Assembly: GCA_013177815.1 (NCBI GenBank)
Contig: JABLXM010000010.1
Span: forward strand, 1 to 43,884
Reading direction: 5' to 3'
Source of the DNA: Anaerolineae bacterium
Lineage (GTDB): Bacteria > Chloroflexota > Anaerolineae > Anaerolineales > Anaerolineaceae
Length of the DNA stretch: 43,884 nucleotides
Shown here piece after piece: positions 1 through 8,887 of the stretch (positions within the stretch are counted from its first letter, which is position 1; each line of letters opens with the position of its first letter). Below the pieces are notes generated by a model. It ran no database searches, had not been told where the DNA came from, and saw nothing but the letters and a program-made list of their open reading frames with translations. Both the position numbers and the translations under genes were made by a program.

Positions 1-985
1 GCCCCTGCTGCAACACAAGATCAACAGCTTGCAGGTACAATTCGGTTTTGCCGGAGCCGGTAACGCCATGCAGCAGGATGGGATCGTGCGAGGAACTGCC
101 GTCCATGCCTGCCAGCGCTCGCTGAATGACCTGCCAGGCGGCTGCCTGTGGGGTGGTCAGGTGCATAGGTTTGGTTTGGGCGGCAGCCACATTATCCAAC
201 GGGTCGCGCCAGCGTTCGGTTTCCCCCAGAGAGATCCAACCCTTTTCTGCCAGGTTGACCAGGTCCGCCATATTTGCACCGGTGCTTGCGAGAACCCAGG
301 GTGTATCCACTTGCCAGGGCTCGTGCGCCAGGAACTGCAACACTGCCATCCGGCGGGTTCCCGCTGCACCCCGTCCTAATTCGGCTGGTTCGGTCGGCAG
401 CGCCTGCGGCTTGACTACCAGTTGGGCGGTGCGGACGGTGCGTGGGTGAATGCCGGGCGGCGGCAGCACCGGCTGGGTCACCAACCAACCCTTGGCTGCC
501 AGGGCACGCACGGCTGGTTTCCAATCGATATGCCGGAAGCGCGCCTCCAACTGTCGACCGCGCAATGCGCCATTTTGACGCAGCACATTCACGATGCGCG
601 CCTGTAGAGGTGTAAGCTTATCGGCAGTGGTGGGTGGATCCGGATTGAGTTCGTAACGGGTGTCGGCGTGCTGGCTGAGACCGGGCGGTAGCATGGCATC
701 CAAACAGGCGGGCAAGGGCGCCAGCAGGGCGTGTTCCATCCAGCGTGCCAACGCCATCTGAGCTGTGGTAAGCGCCGGTTGGGGATCGAGCAGCGCCGCC
801 AGTGGTCTGGTCTCTGTCACGGAGGCTTCGTCCATCAAGGCGAACACTACTCCCTGAACTTGTTGTTTCCCAAAGGGCACTTGCACCAGGCAACCAGGCT
901 GCACCGCTGCCATCTCTGGCGGGATATCATAATCGAACATACTGCTGACTTGTGAGATGTTGACGGCGACCCGGGCGTAAGGCAT
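1..985 (-). CDS. priA: Primosomal protein N' (PriA helicase), N-terminal part, runs off the left edge
   Basis: Reverse-strand translation from ATG at 985: MPYARVAVNISQVSSMFDYDIPPEMAAVQPGCLVQVPFGKQQVQGVVF (PriA N-terminal domain); near the left edge GVTGSGKTELYLQ (PriA Walker A). The ORF is open to the window edge, so it is absent from the ORF track. Confidence 0.92.
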   Translation of the reverse strand, partial: MPYARVAVNISQVSSMFDYDIPPEMAAVQPGCLVQVPFGKQQVQGVVFALMDEASVTETRPLAALLDPQPALTTAQMALARWMEHALLAPLPACLDAMLPPGLSQHADTRYELNPDPPTTADKLTPLQARIVNVLRQNGALRGRQLEARFRHIDWKPAVRALAAKGWLVTQPVLPPPGIHPRTVRTAQLVVKPQALPTEPAELGRGAAGTRRMAVLQFLAHEPWQVDTPWVLASTGANMADLVNLAEKGWISLGETERWRDPLDNVAAAQTKPMHLTTPQAAAWQVIQRALAGMDGSSSHDPILLHGVTGSGKTELYLQAVDLVLQQG

Positions 986-990
986 GGCGA

Positions 991-2316
991 TCAGAGCGAA
1001 CGATTGAGCAAGACTTGGGCGATGCGCAGGCGATCCATTGCCTGCACCTTCAGTACAACGCCCCCCTCTTCATCCACCACAGTGTCGCCCTTATCGGGAA
1101 TGCGACCCAGCCGGCTGAGCATAAAACCGGCGATGGTGTCGTAGTATTCATCTACCAGGTGCAGATCCAGGTACTGGTTGACATCCTCGATGAAGGTCAT
1201 ACCGTCGATCAATATGCTACCGTCGGACTGCACCTGGAACGGCTCGGGTTCGGCATCGAATGGGCTGGAGACTTCGCCGATGATCTCTTCCAAGAGATCT
1301 TCCAGCGTGACCAACCCGGCAGTGCCACCGAACTCGTCCAGCACAATGGCGACATGTGTGCGGTGGTCACGAAAGTCGCGCAACAAGTCGTTGACCGAGA
1401 TGGTCTCTGGCACGAAGAGCGCTTCGCGCGCCAGTGACTTCGATGTCTTATGGTTGAAGTCACTGTCCCGTAAGTGCGGTACGACATCGCGCAGGTGCAG
1501 GATACCGGTGATATGATCCAGGTCGGCGGCGAAGAGCGGCAATTTTGTGATGTTGTTGGTGGTCATCAGGTCAATCGCATGGTTGAGGGCGGCAGATTCC
1601 TCGATGGCGACGATCTCGGTACGGGGGATGTTGACCTGGCGAACAACCATGGCGCCAAAATCGATGACCGCAGAGAGCATGTCGCGTTCCGGCTGCTTGA
1701 TGATACCCTCAACCTCCGGTCCGGTGACGATCTGCTTCAATTCCTCCAGCGTCACGGCGGTGTGGACGTTGTCGGAATCCGGGATGCCGATCAGGCGCAG
1801 GATAGCGCGTGTCGCCCAATCCAGCAGGTTGATGAACCACTTGAACACGCTGATGAAGATGGACATTACACCAGCCACGCGGATGATGAATTTTTCCGGT
1901 GCACGCAAAATTGCCACCTTGGGCACTTGTTCACCAAAAACGACATGGATGCTGGTGACGATGACCAGCGAGAGCGCCAGCGGCAGCACCGACAGGACGG
2001 ATTCCATGAATGACAGCCAGCCCGGCAGGTTGATATGTTGAAAATAGGGTTCGAGCCAGGCTTCGAAGGCGTTTTCACCCACGGCGCCCAATGCCAGGCT
2101 GACGACCGTGATGCCTAATTGGGTGGCAGCGATGAGTCGTTCGCGCTCTTTGGGTTGCTCCAGCCAGGTGTGAACGGTCGCCAGCGAACGCGATTCCGGG
2201 GTTGCCAGCAGGTCCAGCCGGGTGCGGCGTGAAGACACGGCGGCAAACTCCACCGCGACGAAGAATCCGTTCAATGCCACCAGTACCAGGATCAACAGGA
2301 TGTTGGCAATGGTCAT
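991..2316 (-). CDS. CNNM/CBS-domain HlyC/CorC family transporter
   Basis: 441 aa; N-terminal TM segment NGFFVAVEFAAVSSRRTRL, CBS pair region, C-terminal CorC_HlyC domain (LGRIPDKGDTV). Confidence 0.92.
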   Translation of the reverse strand: MTIANILLILVLVALNGFFVAVEFAAVSSRRTRLDLLATPESRSLATVHTWLEQPKERERLIAATQLGITVVSLALGAVGENAFEAWLEPYFQHINLPGWLSFMESVLSVLPLALSLVIVTSIHVVFGEQVPKVAILRAPEKFIIRVAGVMSIFISVFKWFINLLDWATRAILRLIGIPDSDNVHTAVTLEELKQIVTGPEVEGIIKQPERDMLSAVIDFGAMVVRQVNIPRTEIVAIEESAALNHAIDLMTTNNITKLPLFAADLDHITGILHLRDVVPHLRDSDFNHKTSKSLAREALFVPETISVNDLLRDFRDHRTHVAIVLDEFGGTAGLVTLEDLLEEIIGEVSSPFDAEPEPFQVQSDGSILIDGMTFIEDVNQYLDLHLVDEYYDTIAGFMLSRLGRIPDKGDTVVDEEGGVVLKVQAMDRLRIAQVLLNRSL

Positions 2317-3182
2317 TGGGATGCTGCTTGGCTCGCTCCCGGTTTCAGGATTGCCAAAGCGCCGTATCCGACGACCGAATCTTCGCCCGCGCCGCCATCC
2401 GCCGAGGTGCTATAGTGCAGTTGGATGGCTTGGGTGGCGCCAAGATCCAGGGCAGCCCATAGGACGGCAGCCACCGCCATGGCGCCACAGGCTTGCCCGG
2501 CGCCGCTGCGGTCGGCTTCCAGCACGGCTTGCGGCTGCAACAGCGCCATGCGTTCCAGTATGTGCGTGTCCAGCGAACGGGCGACGGAAAGTGGATAGAA
2601 GTGCGAAAGGTCGGTGCTGGCGACGAGCAAAGCCCGCCGCTCACCGATGACCTGTGCCAGCGCATCGCCCAGGTGGTGCAGGGCTGCTGCTTCATGGGTT
2701 GCCAACATAACCGGAAGCAACTGGAATTCATCTGCCAGCACACATTGTAGGAAGGGCAGTTGGATCTCGAGGGAATGTTCCTGGTCGCGCGCAAGGGGTT
2801 GCAGCGCCGGCATGTTGCGCTCTTGCAAGGCGAGGTCCAAGGCATTGAGCGCGGCGCGATCGACCGGCACGCGACCAAGAGGAGTTTCGTAAGCGGCATG
2901 GGCGCTGGTCAGCATCGACGCGGGCGGGTAGCGGTGGAATGGTGAAACGACCGCTACCATGTCGTAAGAATTACCCAATACCGCCCGGAAAGCGTGCGCG
3001 GCGGTGTGACCGGAATATCGGTACCCGGCGTGCGGCGCAACCAGCGCCACCACATCGCCCGGCAGGTCTGGCAAAATAGCTGATTGTAGACGCGCCTCGA
3101 TCTGCTGGCGCAGGGCTTCCGGCTCGCCGGGGTACCAGGTGCCGGCGATGGGGGAGAGACGGACATCTGGAATGGCGGACAT
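2313..3182 (-). CDS. amrB: AmmeMemoRadiSam system protein B (Memo-like)
   Basis: 289 aa; AGTWYPGEPEALRQQIE, VALVAPHAGYRYSGHTAAHAF, STDLSHFYP motifs typical of Memo; 4-bp overlap with the downstream CorC gene. Confidence 0.88.
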   Translation of the reverse strand: MSAIPDVRLSPIAGTWYPGEPEALRQQIEARLQSAILPDLPGDVVALVAPHAGYRYSGHTAAHAFRAVLGNSYDMVAVVSPFHRYPPASMLTSAHAAYETPLGRVPVDRAALNALDLALQERNMPALQPLARDQEHSLEIQLPFLQCVLADEFQLLPVMLATHEAAALHHLGDALAQVIGERRALLVASTDLSHFYPLSVARSLDTHILERMALLQPQAVLEADRSGAGQACGAMAVAAVLWAALDLGATQAIQLHYSTSADGGAGEDSVVGYGALAILKPGASQAASQ

Positions 3183-3385
3183 TGTGCTTACATTATATTA
3201 TTTCTTCAACGGAAATCCAACACCCGGCTGGTTTTTCTAACACGATCGCTCGTTGGTAACGATGGGAATATCGAGCGTCGACCGGATGGCGTCAACAATC
3301 CGGTTGTTCATTGGACAATTTATCGTAATAGAAGATGCCATGATGAGAGCAACGTCACACCGTTTTTGGATTTGCGTGTTGCCGG

Positions 3386-3601
3386 TCACATCCCGATCTT
3401 TTGGCGCAACTCACGAGGGTCCAAATATAGTTCAATGTAACCGCAGGTCATGCACGCGCGCGCCCAACGGGCAGGCGTCATGACCTTGAGGAAACCGGTC
3501 TGACGGTTGGAGGCATAGTGAATGCCCTCGCTTTCGCCGATGGTGCCTTCGTCCATTGGGTGGCTACATTTGGGGCAAGTGGGGGGTTCAGATTGATTCA
3601 T
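3386..3601 (-). CDS. Small zinc-ribbon protein
   Basis: CPKCSHPM...CMTCGYIELYLD; start placed at MNQSEPP (3601), preceded by GGGAG, rather than the longer 3661 start. Confidence 0.7.
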   Translation of the reverse strand: MNQSEPPTCPKCSHPMDEGTIGESEGIHYASNRQTGFLKVMTPARWARACMTCGYIELYLDPRELRQKIGM

Positions 3602-3783
3602 GTTGGCTCCCGGGTCAAATCGGTTGTCGCCTGAAATCACCCAAATTCTATTGCGAAACATTGATTATTTATTGATGGACAAGTGGAGTTTTTGATTTGT
3701 TCCGAGGTGGTATGGCGAGATTTGGTCGAAGTGAAACTGGACTATAATATTGCTCCCAGATTCAAAAATGCGGGAGGGAAGCC

Positions 3784-4566
3784 ATGAAAGAAGTCGATGC
3801 CTTGTACCACGTCCAGTTGCGCCCAGGTGATATCGGACGCTACGTGCTGCTGCCGGGTGATCCCGGACGGGTGGAGCGCATTGCGAATTATTTCGATGAT
3901 CCGTATTTCGTTAGCAGCAACCGTGAGTACACCACCTGGAGCGGCACGCTGCTGGGTGAGAAGGTCTCGGTTACTTCGACCGGGATCGGTTGCCCTTCCA
4001 CCGCCATTGCGGTGGAGGAACTGGTGATGCTGGGAGCCGACACCTTCATCCGGGTAGGTACGGCAGGCGGCATCCAGCCGGAGAACAAGACCGGTGACGT
4101 GGCGGTCGTCTCGGCTGCCATCCGTGACGAGGGTACCTCGCCGCAATACCTGCCGCTGGAATACCCTGCGGTGGCGGACCTGGACGTGACGCTGGCATTG
4201 CGCGATGCCGCCAGGCAATTGGGACTGCGACACCATGTCGGTGTGGCTCACTCCAAGGATTCGTTCTATGGCGAGGTGGAACCAGAGCGCATGCCGATGG
4301 TGGGCATGTTGCAAGCGCGCTGGGAAGCCTGGAAAGCGGGCGGCGCGATCGCCAGCGAGATGGAAGCGGCGGCGTTGTTCATCATCGCCGGCATCCAGCG
4401 GGTGCGCGCCGGCGGGGTGATGTTACTGATCGGCAATCCGGCGGAGGATATGCAGGGTGACGACCTGGCAGCCTGGAACCAGATGGTGAGCGAGGACCGC
4501 CAGATCCGGGTGGCGGTGGAGGCGTTGAAATTGCTGATCGCACGGGACCGCCAGGGCTTGGAATAA
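3784..4566 (+). CDS. Uridine phosphorylase-like nucleoside phosphorylase
   Basis: 260 aa; YVLLPGDPGRVERIA, GADTFIRVGTAGGIQ, SEMEAAALFIIAG; SD GGGAGGGAAGCC before the ATG. Confidence 0.9.
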   Translation: MKEVDALYHVQLRPGDIGRYVLLPGDPGRVERIANYFDDPYFVSSNREYTTWSGTLLGEKVSVTSTGIGCPSTAIAVEELVMLGADTFIRVGTAGGIQPENKTGDVAVVSAAIRDEGTSPQYLPLEYPAVADLDVTLALRDAARQLGLRHHVGVAHSKDSFYGEVEPERMPMVGMLQARWEAWKAGGAIASEMEAAALFIIAGIQRVRAGGVMLLIGNPAEDMQGDDLAAWNQMVSEDRQIRVAVEALKLLIARDRQGLE

Positions 4567-4569
4567 AAG

Positions 4570-4596
4570 CCAGCCCGGGCAATTCTCCCGGGCTGG
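4570..4596. terminator. Bidirectional stem-loop terminator between convergent udp-like and tnaA genes
   Basis: CCAGCCCGGG-caattct-CCCGGGCTGG, 10-bp perfect stem; on the minus strand followed by CTTTTATT. Confidence 0.65.
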
Positions 4597-4631
4597 GTAT
4601 CGGTTGCTTATCTCATTCTATATTTACTGCT

Positions 4632-6011
4632 TCATTTTATCCAATCCATCTTCGCCAAAAAGTGGCGCAGCAGTTTGGGGGCTTCCACGATCTTGACGCC
4701 CCGCACCGAGCCGGCGTTCTTCACCACTTCCGCCGCGACATCGCCGATATATTCCAGATGGCTGCGGGTGTAAACCCGGCGCGGGATGGCAAAACGCACC
4801 AGTTCCAAAGGCGGGGTGATCATCTTACCGGTGGCGGGGTCGGGGTGGGAGAACATCAGCGAGCCGATCTCGCAGGCGCGCACGCCGCCCTCCAGGTAGA
4901 GCATATCCGCCAATGCCACGCCGGGGAATTGCTCCGGTGGGATGTGCGGCAGACAGGCGCCGGCGTCGGCATAGACGGCGTGCCCGCCGGTCGGTTGGTA
5001 GACCGGAATGCCGGCGGCTTGCAGCACCTCGCCCAGGTAGCGGGTGTGCGCCAGCCGGTAACGCAGGTAGTCCTCGTCGACTCCCTCACGCAGCCCCTGC
5101 GCCACGGCTTCCAAGTCGCGACCTGCCAGACCGCCGTAGGTGATATAACCCTCATGCAGGATCAATTTTTCTGCCACCTGCTCATAGAGTCCGTGGTCGC
5201 GCAGTGCCAGGAAACCGCCGATGTTGACGATGGCGTCTTTCTTGGCGGACATGGTGCAGCCATCGGCGTAAGAGAACTCCTCGCGGGCGATCTCGATGAT
5301 GCTTTTGTCGGCATAACCTGGCTCACGCATCTTGATGAACATGGCGTTTTCGGCAAAGCGGCAGGCATCGATGATGAATGGGATGCCGAAGGAGCGGTAA
5401 ACTTTGGCAGTGGCGCGAATGTTCGCCATCGAGACCGGCTGACCAGCGGCGGAGTTGTTGGTGATGGTCAACATGCCGACCGGGATGTTCTCCGGACCGA
5501 CTTCCTCGATAAATGATTTGAGGCGCTCGATATCCATGTTGCCCTTGAAGGGGGCATCCAACTGCGGGTCGCCAGATTCTTTGACCGCCAGGTCGACCGG
5601 GCGCCCGCCCAACTCCAGGATGTTGCCCTGGGTGGTGTCGAAGTGACGATTGTTGGGCACCACCTGACCGGGTTTCAGGATGGCTTGGAAGAGCACGCTT
5701 TCCGCTCCGCGCCCCTGGTGGGTGGGCAGGACGAATGGGAATCCCATTACGTCCTCAACGGCTTCCTTGAGGCGAAAGAAGGATTTGGCGCCGGCGTAGG
5801 ATTCGTCGCCGACCATCAGGCGACCCCACTGGCTGTCGCTCATGGCGCCGGTGCCGCTATCGGTCAACATATCGACATAGACATCTTCGCCGCGGATGCG
5901 GAACACGTTCAGACTGGCTTCCGCCAGGGTCTTGGTCCTTTCTTCGCGGGTGGTCATGCGAATGGGTTCGACCATTTTGATGCGGAAAGGTTCCAGGAAT
6001 GGGATTGGCAT
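4632..6011 (-). CDS. tnaA: Tryptophanase (PLP beta-eliminating lyase)
   Basis: MPIPFLEPFRIKMVEPIRMTTREER..., DTTQGN, SYADGCTMSAKKDA, IPRRVYTRSH, LLRHFLAKM. Start set at 6011 (SD GGAGGACAAATG); the 67 extra N-terminal residues of the 6212 ORF overlap the antisense transposase remnant. Confidence 0.88.
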   Translation of the reverse strand: MPIPFLEPFRIKMVEPIRMTTREERTKTLAEASLNVFRIRGEDVYVDMLTDSGTGAMSDSQWGRLMVGDESYAGAKSFFRLKEAVEDVMGFPFVLPTHQGRGAESVLFQAILKPGQVVPNNRHFDTTQGNILELGGRPVDLAVKESGDPQLDAPFKGNMDIERLKSFIEEVGPENIPVGMLTITNNSAAGQPVSMANIRATAKVYRSFGIPFIIDACRFAENAMFIKMREPGYADKSIIEIAREEFSYADGCTMSAKKDAIVNIGGFLALRDHGLYEQVAEKLILHEGYITYGGLAGRDLEAVAQGLREGVDEDYLRYRLAHTRYLGEVLQAAGIPVYQPTGGHAVYADAGACLPHIPPEQFPGVALADMLYLEGGVRACEIGSLMFSHPDPATGKMITPPLELVRFAIPRRVYTRSHLEYIGDVAAEVVKNAGSVRGVKIVEAPKLLRHFLAKMDWIK

Positions 6012-6128
6012 TTGTCCTCCGGTGGATGTGATGAGAATATTATATCCGGAGCGAGCGAGAGGGGAAAGTGGCATGCGTAAAGAACAAGCAGGAGAAATTA
6101 TTTCTTCGCTCATCCATTTTCGTCTTGA

Positions 6129-6320
6129 GAACGGGGTACTAATGAAAATACGAACGGGCTTGTCCGCCAGTACTTTCCAAAACATTCCGCTTTCACTACA
6201 ATTGCTCATCAAGATGTTATTGCTGTGATGGATAAGTTAAACAATAGACCTCGAAAGCGTCTTGGTTTCATAACTCCTAGTGAGATTTACAATTCTTATT
6301 CAATTGCACTTGCTAGTTGA
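6129..6320 (+). pseudogene. 3' remnant of an IS30-family transposase
   Basis: Frame from 6129 reads ERGTNENTNGLVRQYFPKHSAFTTIAHQDVIAVMDKLNNRPRKRLGFITPSEIYNSYSIALAS*, the hallmark IS30 C-terminus (NGLIRQYFPK...LNNRPRKRLG). In-frame TGA immediately upstream; no N-terminal part. Confidence 0.9.
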
Positions 6321-6342
6321 ATTCAGCGGACAAACTTTTCGA

Positions 6343-7143
6343 TTAGTCTTGTTGTATTTGTTCGGACAATATGATACGGCTCGGCGCAGAATAGATGCGA
6401 AAACTACCCCCACGCGCATAACCGACCACGGTGATATTCCAAGCACATGCCATGGCAATAGAAAGGCTGGTAGGAGAAGTGCATGAAATTATAATGGGGG
6501 TTTTCGCTTTGACAGCCTCACCCAGCATCTCTGAACTAATTCGCCCTGTGCAAATCAATATTCTATTCTCAGTATCTATTCCACGTTTCAATGCTTGCCC
6601 CCACAAACGATCGATCGTATTGTGCCTACCGATATCTTCCGCCACAAGTAGAAGCTCGTTTCCATCACTCAAAGCTGATGCATGGATTCCTCGTGATTCT
6701 TTGTAAAGGATGGCAGCTTGAAACAACTTTTTTACTTGCAGTCCAACCTGAGCGGTTGTGATCGAAGTTAACGGTGGTAGAGGCATACGCTCTTTGAGTA
6801 GGTCATCAAAGGTTACGCCACCCCCGCAACCTGATGTGGTGATGCGGTGGGCAGGCGGTTCTTTCAGCTTGTTTTTCAACCAAACATCTATACAGGTTCC
6901 CTGTGCTGATAAGGTTAAACTGGCAATATCCTCAATGCTGGTAATCAGTTCTTCTGAGCGAAGAAAACCGATAGCCAGTTCATCGAGTTGATGGGGCGAA
7001 CACATCAGGGTCGCAAGTTCTTGCCCATTTAAGAAGATGCAGGCACGAATCTCTTCAACCACTTTATGGTTTATCGAGTGAAAGGCATTCCCCTCAAACA
7101 TGGCATAGCTGGTTAAATCCCCCTTTTTGGAAGTCATTACCAT
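6343..7143 (-). CDS. fdhD: Formate dehydrogenase accessory sulfurtransferase FdhD homolog
   Basis: 266 aa; CSPHQLDELAIGFLRSEELI, RITTSGCGGGVTF, SRGIHASAL, AEDIGRHNTIDRLWG, LICTGRISSEML. Confidence 0.92.
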   Translation of the reverse strand: MVMTSKKGDLTSYAMFEGNAFHSINHKVVEEIRACIFLNGQELATLMCSPHQLDELAIGFLRSEELITSIEDIASLTLSAQGTCIDVWLKNKLKEPPAHRITTSGCGGGVTFDDLLKERMPLPPLTSITTAQVGLQVKKLFQAAILYKESRGIHASALSDGNELLLVAEDIGRHNTIDRLWGQALKRGIDTENRILICTGRISSEMLGEAVKAKTPIIISCTSPTSLSIAMACAWNITVVGYARGGSFRIYSAPSRIILSEQIQQD

Positions 7144-7330
7144 TGATCACCTCTATCGCAGCATTTCTTCAAATAGTTTACCTTCTTGGACGCTATTACA
7201 ACCTCTTGCCACCTGTTTGTTACGCAAGTAGATCGCCATCTTAATCTGGGAAGGCAGAGCTGTCCCATTTTTATGGGACTGCCCTGCCTATACCATACTT
7301 TTCTTAAATACATCCTTTCTGATATGCATC

Positions 7331-8746
7331 CTAGAGGATGCCCAGCTTATCCAGTCCCAAAATCATCTTGGCAACAGCCATACCCGTGCTGGCTGCCCCA
7401 TCGCTGATGGCAGCGTAGTTGGGTTTCGTACCATCCCCGGCGAAGTAGAGATTCTCGATGTCAGGGGATTTTGCAAAGACCTTGTGCCCCCCGCTCAGCC
7501 CATTGTGAGATGCCGCTTCCGAGTAGAAGAACTTTTGCCATTTCGGCGTATTCAAAAATCCTGGATATACCCTATCAAGTATCGGGTTCAGTTTTTTGGC
7601 AACGAGATCATCTAGGTCTTTCTTCTTGATTTCTTCCAAATCATCCAGGTAGTACATCCAAATCAACTGTTTTCCTGCAGACGAGTTCCACGGCAGCTCC
7701 TCAGATTGATTAAATATCCCGCCGATATTATCCCCTGTCTTGGCATCCGTGACCAGCACAAAGCCTGGCTCATGACTTACCGTTTTGTCGAGCAGCGATA
7801 CAAGGAAGGCTCCCGCGCGATGAATTGTCTTCGGTTTCGCCAGAGCCTCTTGGATGTCTGCAGGAACCTCCTTGAACAGTTTCTCGACTTGCAGCCAGGA
7901 AGCAGTCACGATGACTCGGTCAGCATAGATTATCTGTTCACCATTTGGGCTTGTTACGCGAACACCTACCGCTTTGCCTTTTTCTACAATGACCTCCTCG
8001 ACTGTATGCTGCAAGCGTATCTCGCCACCCAGGGCTTCGATTGCCCTGGCAAATGGTTGGGCGATTCCTTCGATCAGGTTTGGGTGTGGAGCAACCGTAC
8101 TGCCTTCACCCGCTACCCATGCTCGGATCATCACAAATGTTTTGCCCGCCGATGCGTATTCCCAAGATAACCCTGCACTCCCCATGAAACACATACTGGC
8201 ACTCAGGGAACTAAACAGATGACGAACATACGGATTGGATGTCCGCGACTCGAAATATTCCTTAAGCGACAGCTCAGCATACTCTTCTGCCATCTCTAAG
8301 AGTGGCTTGCTCAGGATATCATTCCACAGCTTGAAGAGTTCAGGCCTAAGATCGGCAGGAAGTTTTTCGGTACACAGTGTCTGCAAATAGTCCAGTGACC
8401 AATCGGTCACGCCAGGTATGCTCATAATTCGGGGAATGTCAATCATGCAGGAACTATCTCCGTCAATAAATACTCTGGGTTCTTTACTATAGCGTTGTCT
8501 TACATCTGCACCCAGATCTTTTGCTGCGACTGCCCAAAATCCACCTTCCAGGGAACTCATGATCAGGGGCAAATGCATTACAACCGTGAAATTGCCCATT
8601 GGGAGGTGATGCCACCGTCCACCTACTACCTTATCCTTCTCAAGGAGTAGTGTTTTCTGACCGCCTTTGGCTAGATATCCGCCGCAGACCAATCCCGAAA
8701 TACCGGTACCCACCACGATATTTTCAAATTTCCCGACCATTTTCAT
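7331..8746 (-). CDS. FAD-dependent oxidoreductase, phytoene desaturase/amine-oxidase-like (CrtI-type fold)
   Basis: 471 aa; N-terminal ENIVVGTGISGLVCGGYLAKGGQKTLLLEKDKVVGGRW (Rossmann dinucleotide fold plus GGRW); C-terminal NLYFAGDGTKPNYAAISDGAASTGMAVAKMI. Confidence 0.82.
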   Translation of the reverse strand: MKMVGKFENIVVGTGISGLVCGGYLAKGGQKTLLLEKDKVVGGRWHHLPMGNFTVVMHLPLIMSSLEGGFWAVAAKDLGADVRQRYSKEPRVFIDGDSSCMIDIPRIMSIPGVTDWSLDYLQTLCTEKLPADLRPELFKLWNDILSKPLLEMAEEYAELSLKEYFESRTSNPYVRHLFSSLSASMCFMGSAGLSWEYASAGKTFVMIRAWVAGEGSTVAPHPNLIEGIAQPFARAIEALGGEIRLQHTVEEVIVEKGKAVGVRVTSPNGEQIIYADRVIVTASWLQVEKLFKEVPADIQEALAKPKTIHRAGAFLVSLLDKTVSHEPGFVLVTDAKTGDNIGGIFNQSEELPWNSSAGKQLIWMYYLDDLEEIKKKDLDDLVAKKLNPILDRVYPGFLNTPKWQKFFYSEAASHNGLSGGHKVFAKSPDIENLYFAGDGTKPNYAAISDGAASTGMAVAKMILGLDKLGIL

Positions 8747-8887
8747 TCTCCTTTTTGGGGTTACTTCCTCTGCATGACAACAGAAAAAGCTTTTCTAGGC
8801 TTGATGGAAAGGGTCCTCTGTGTAGGTTTTCTGGTTGAGCGATCTCCATGAGCATCGCAGGACCTTTGATCTACCACATCTGCAGAA

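Noticed and set aside
1474-2013. 179-aa plus-strand ORF
   Set aside because: Antisense to the CorC/HlyC gene; Asp/His-rich composition typical of shadow ORFs.
4662-5516. 284-aa plus-strand ORF opposite tnaA
   Set aside because: Antisense shadow of a clear tryptophanase gene; no recognizable domain or ribosome-binding site.
6011-6212. N-terminal extension of the tnaA ORF (MMSNCSESGMFWK...)
   Set aside because: It is antisense to the IS30 transposase remnant; a strong SD sits before the internal ATG at 6011.
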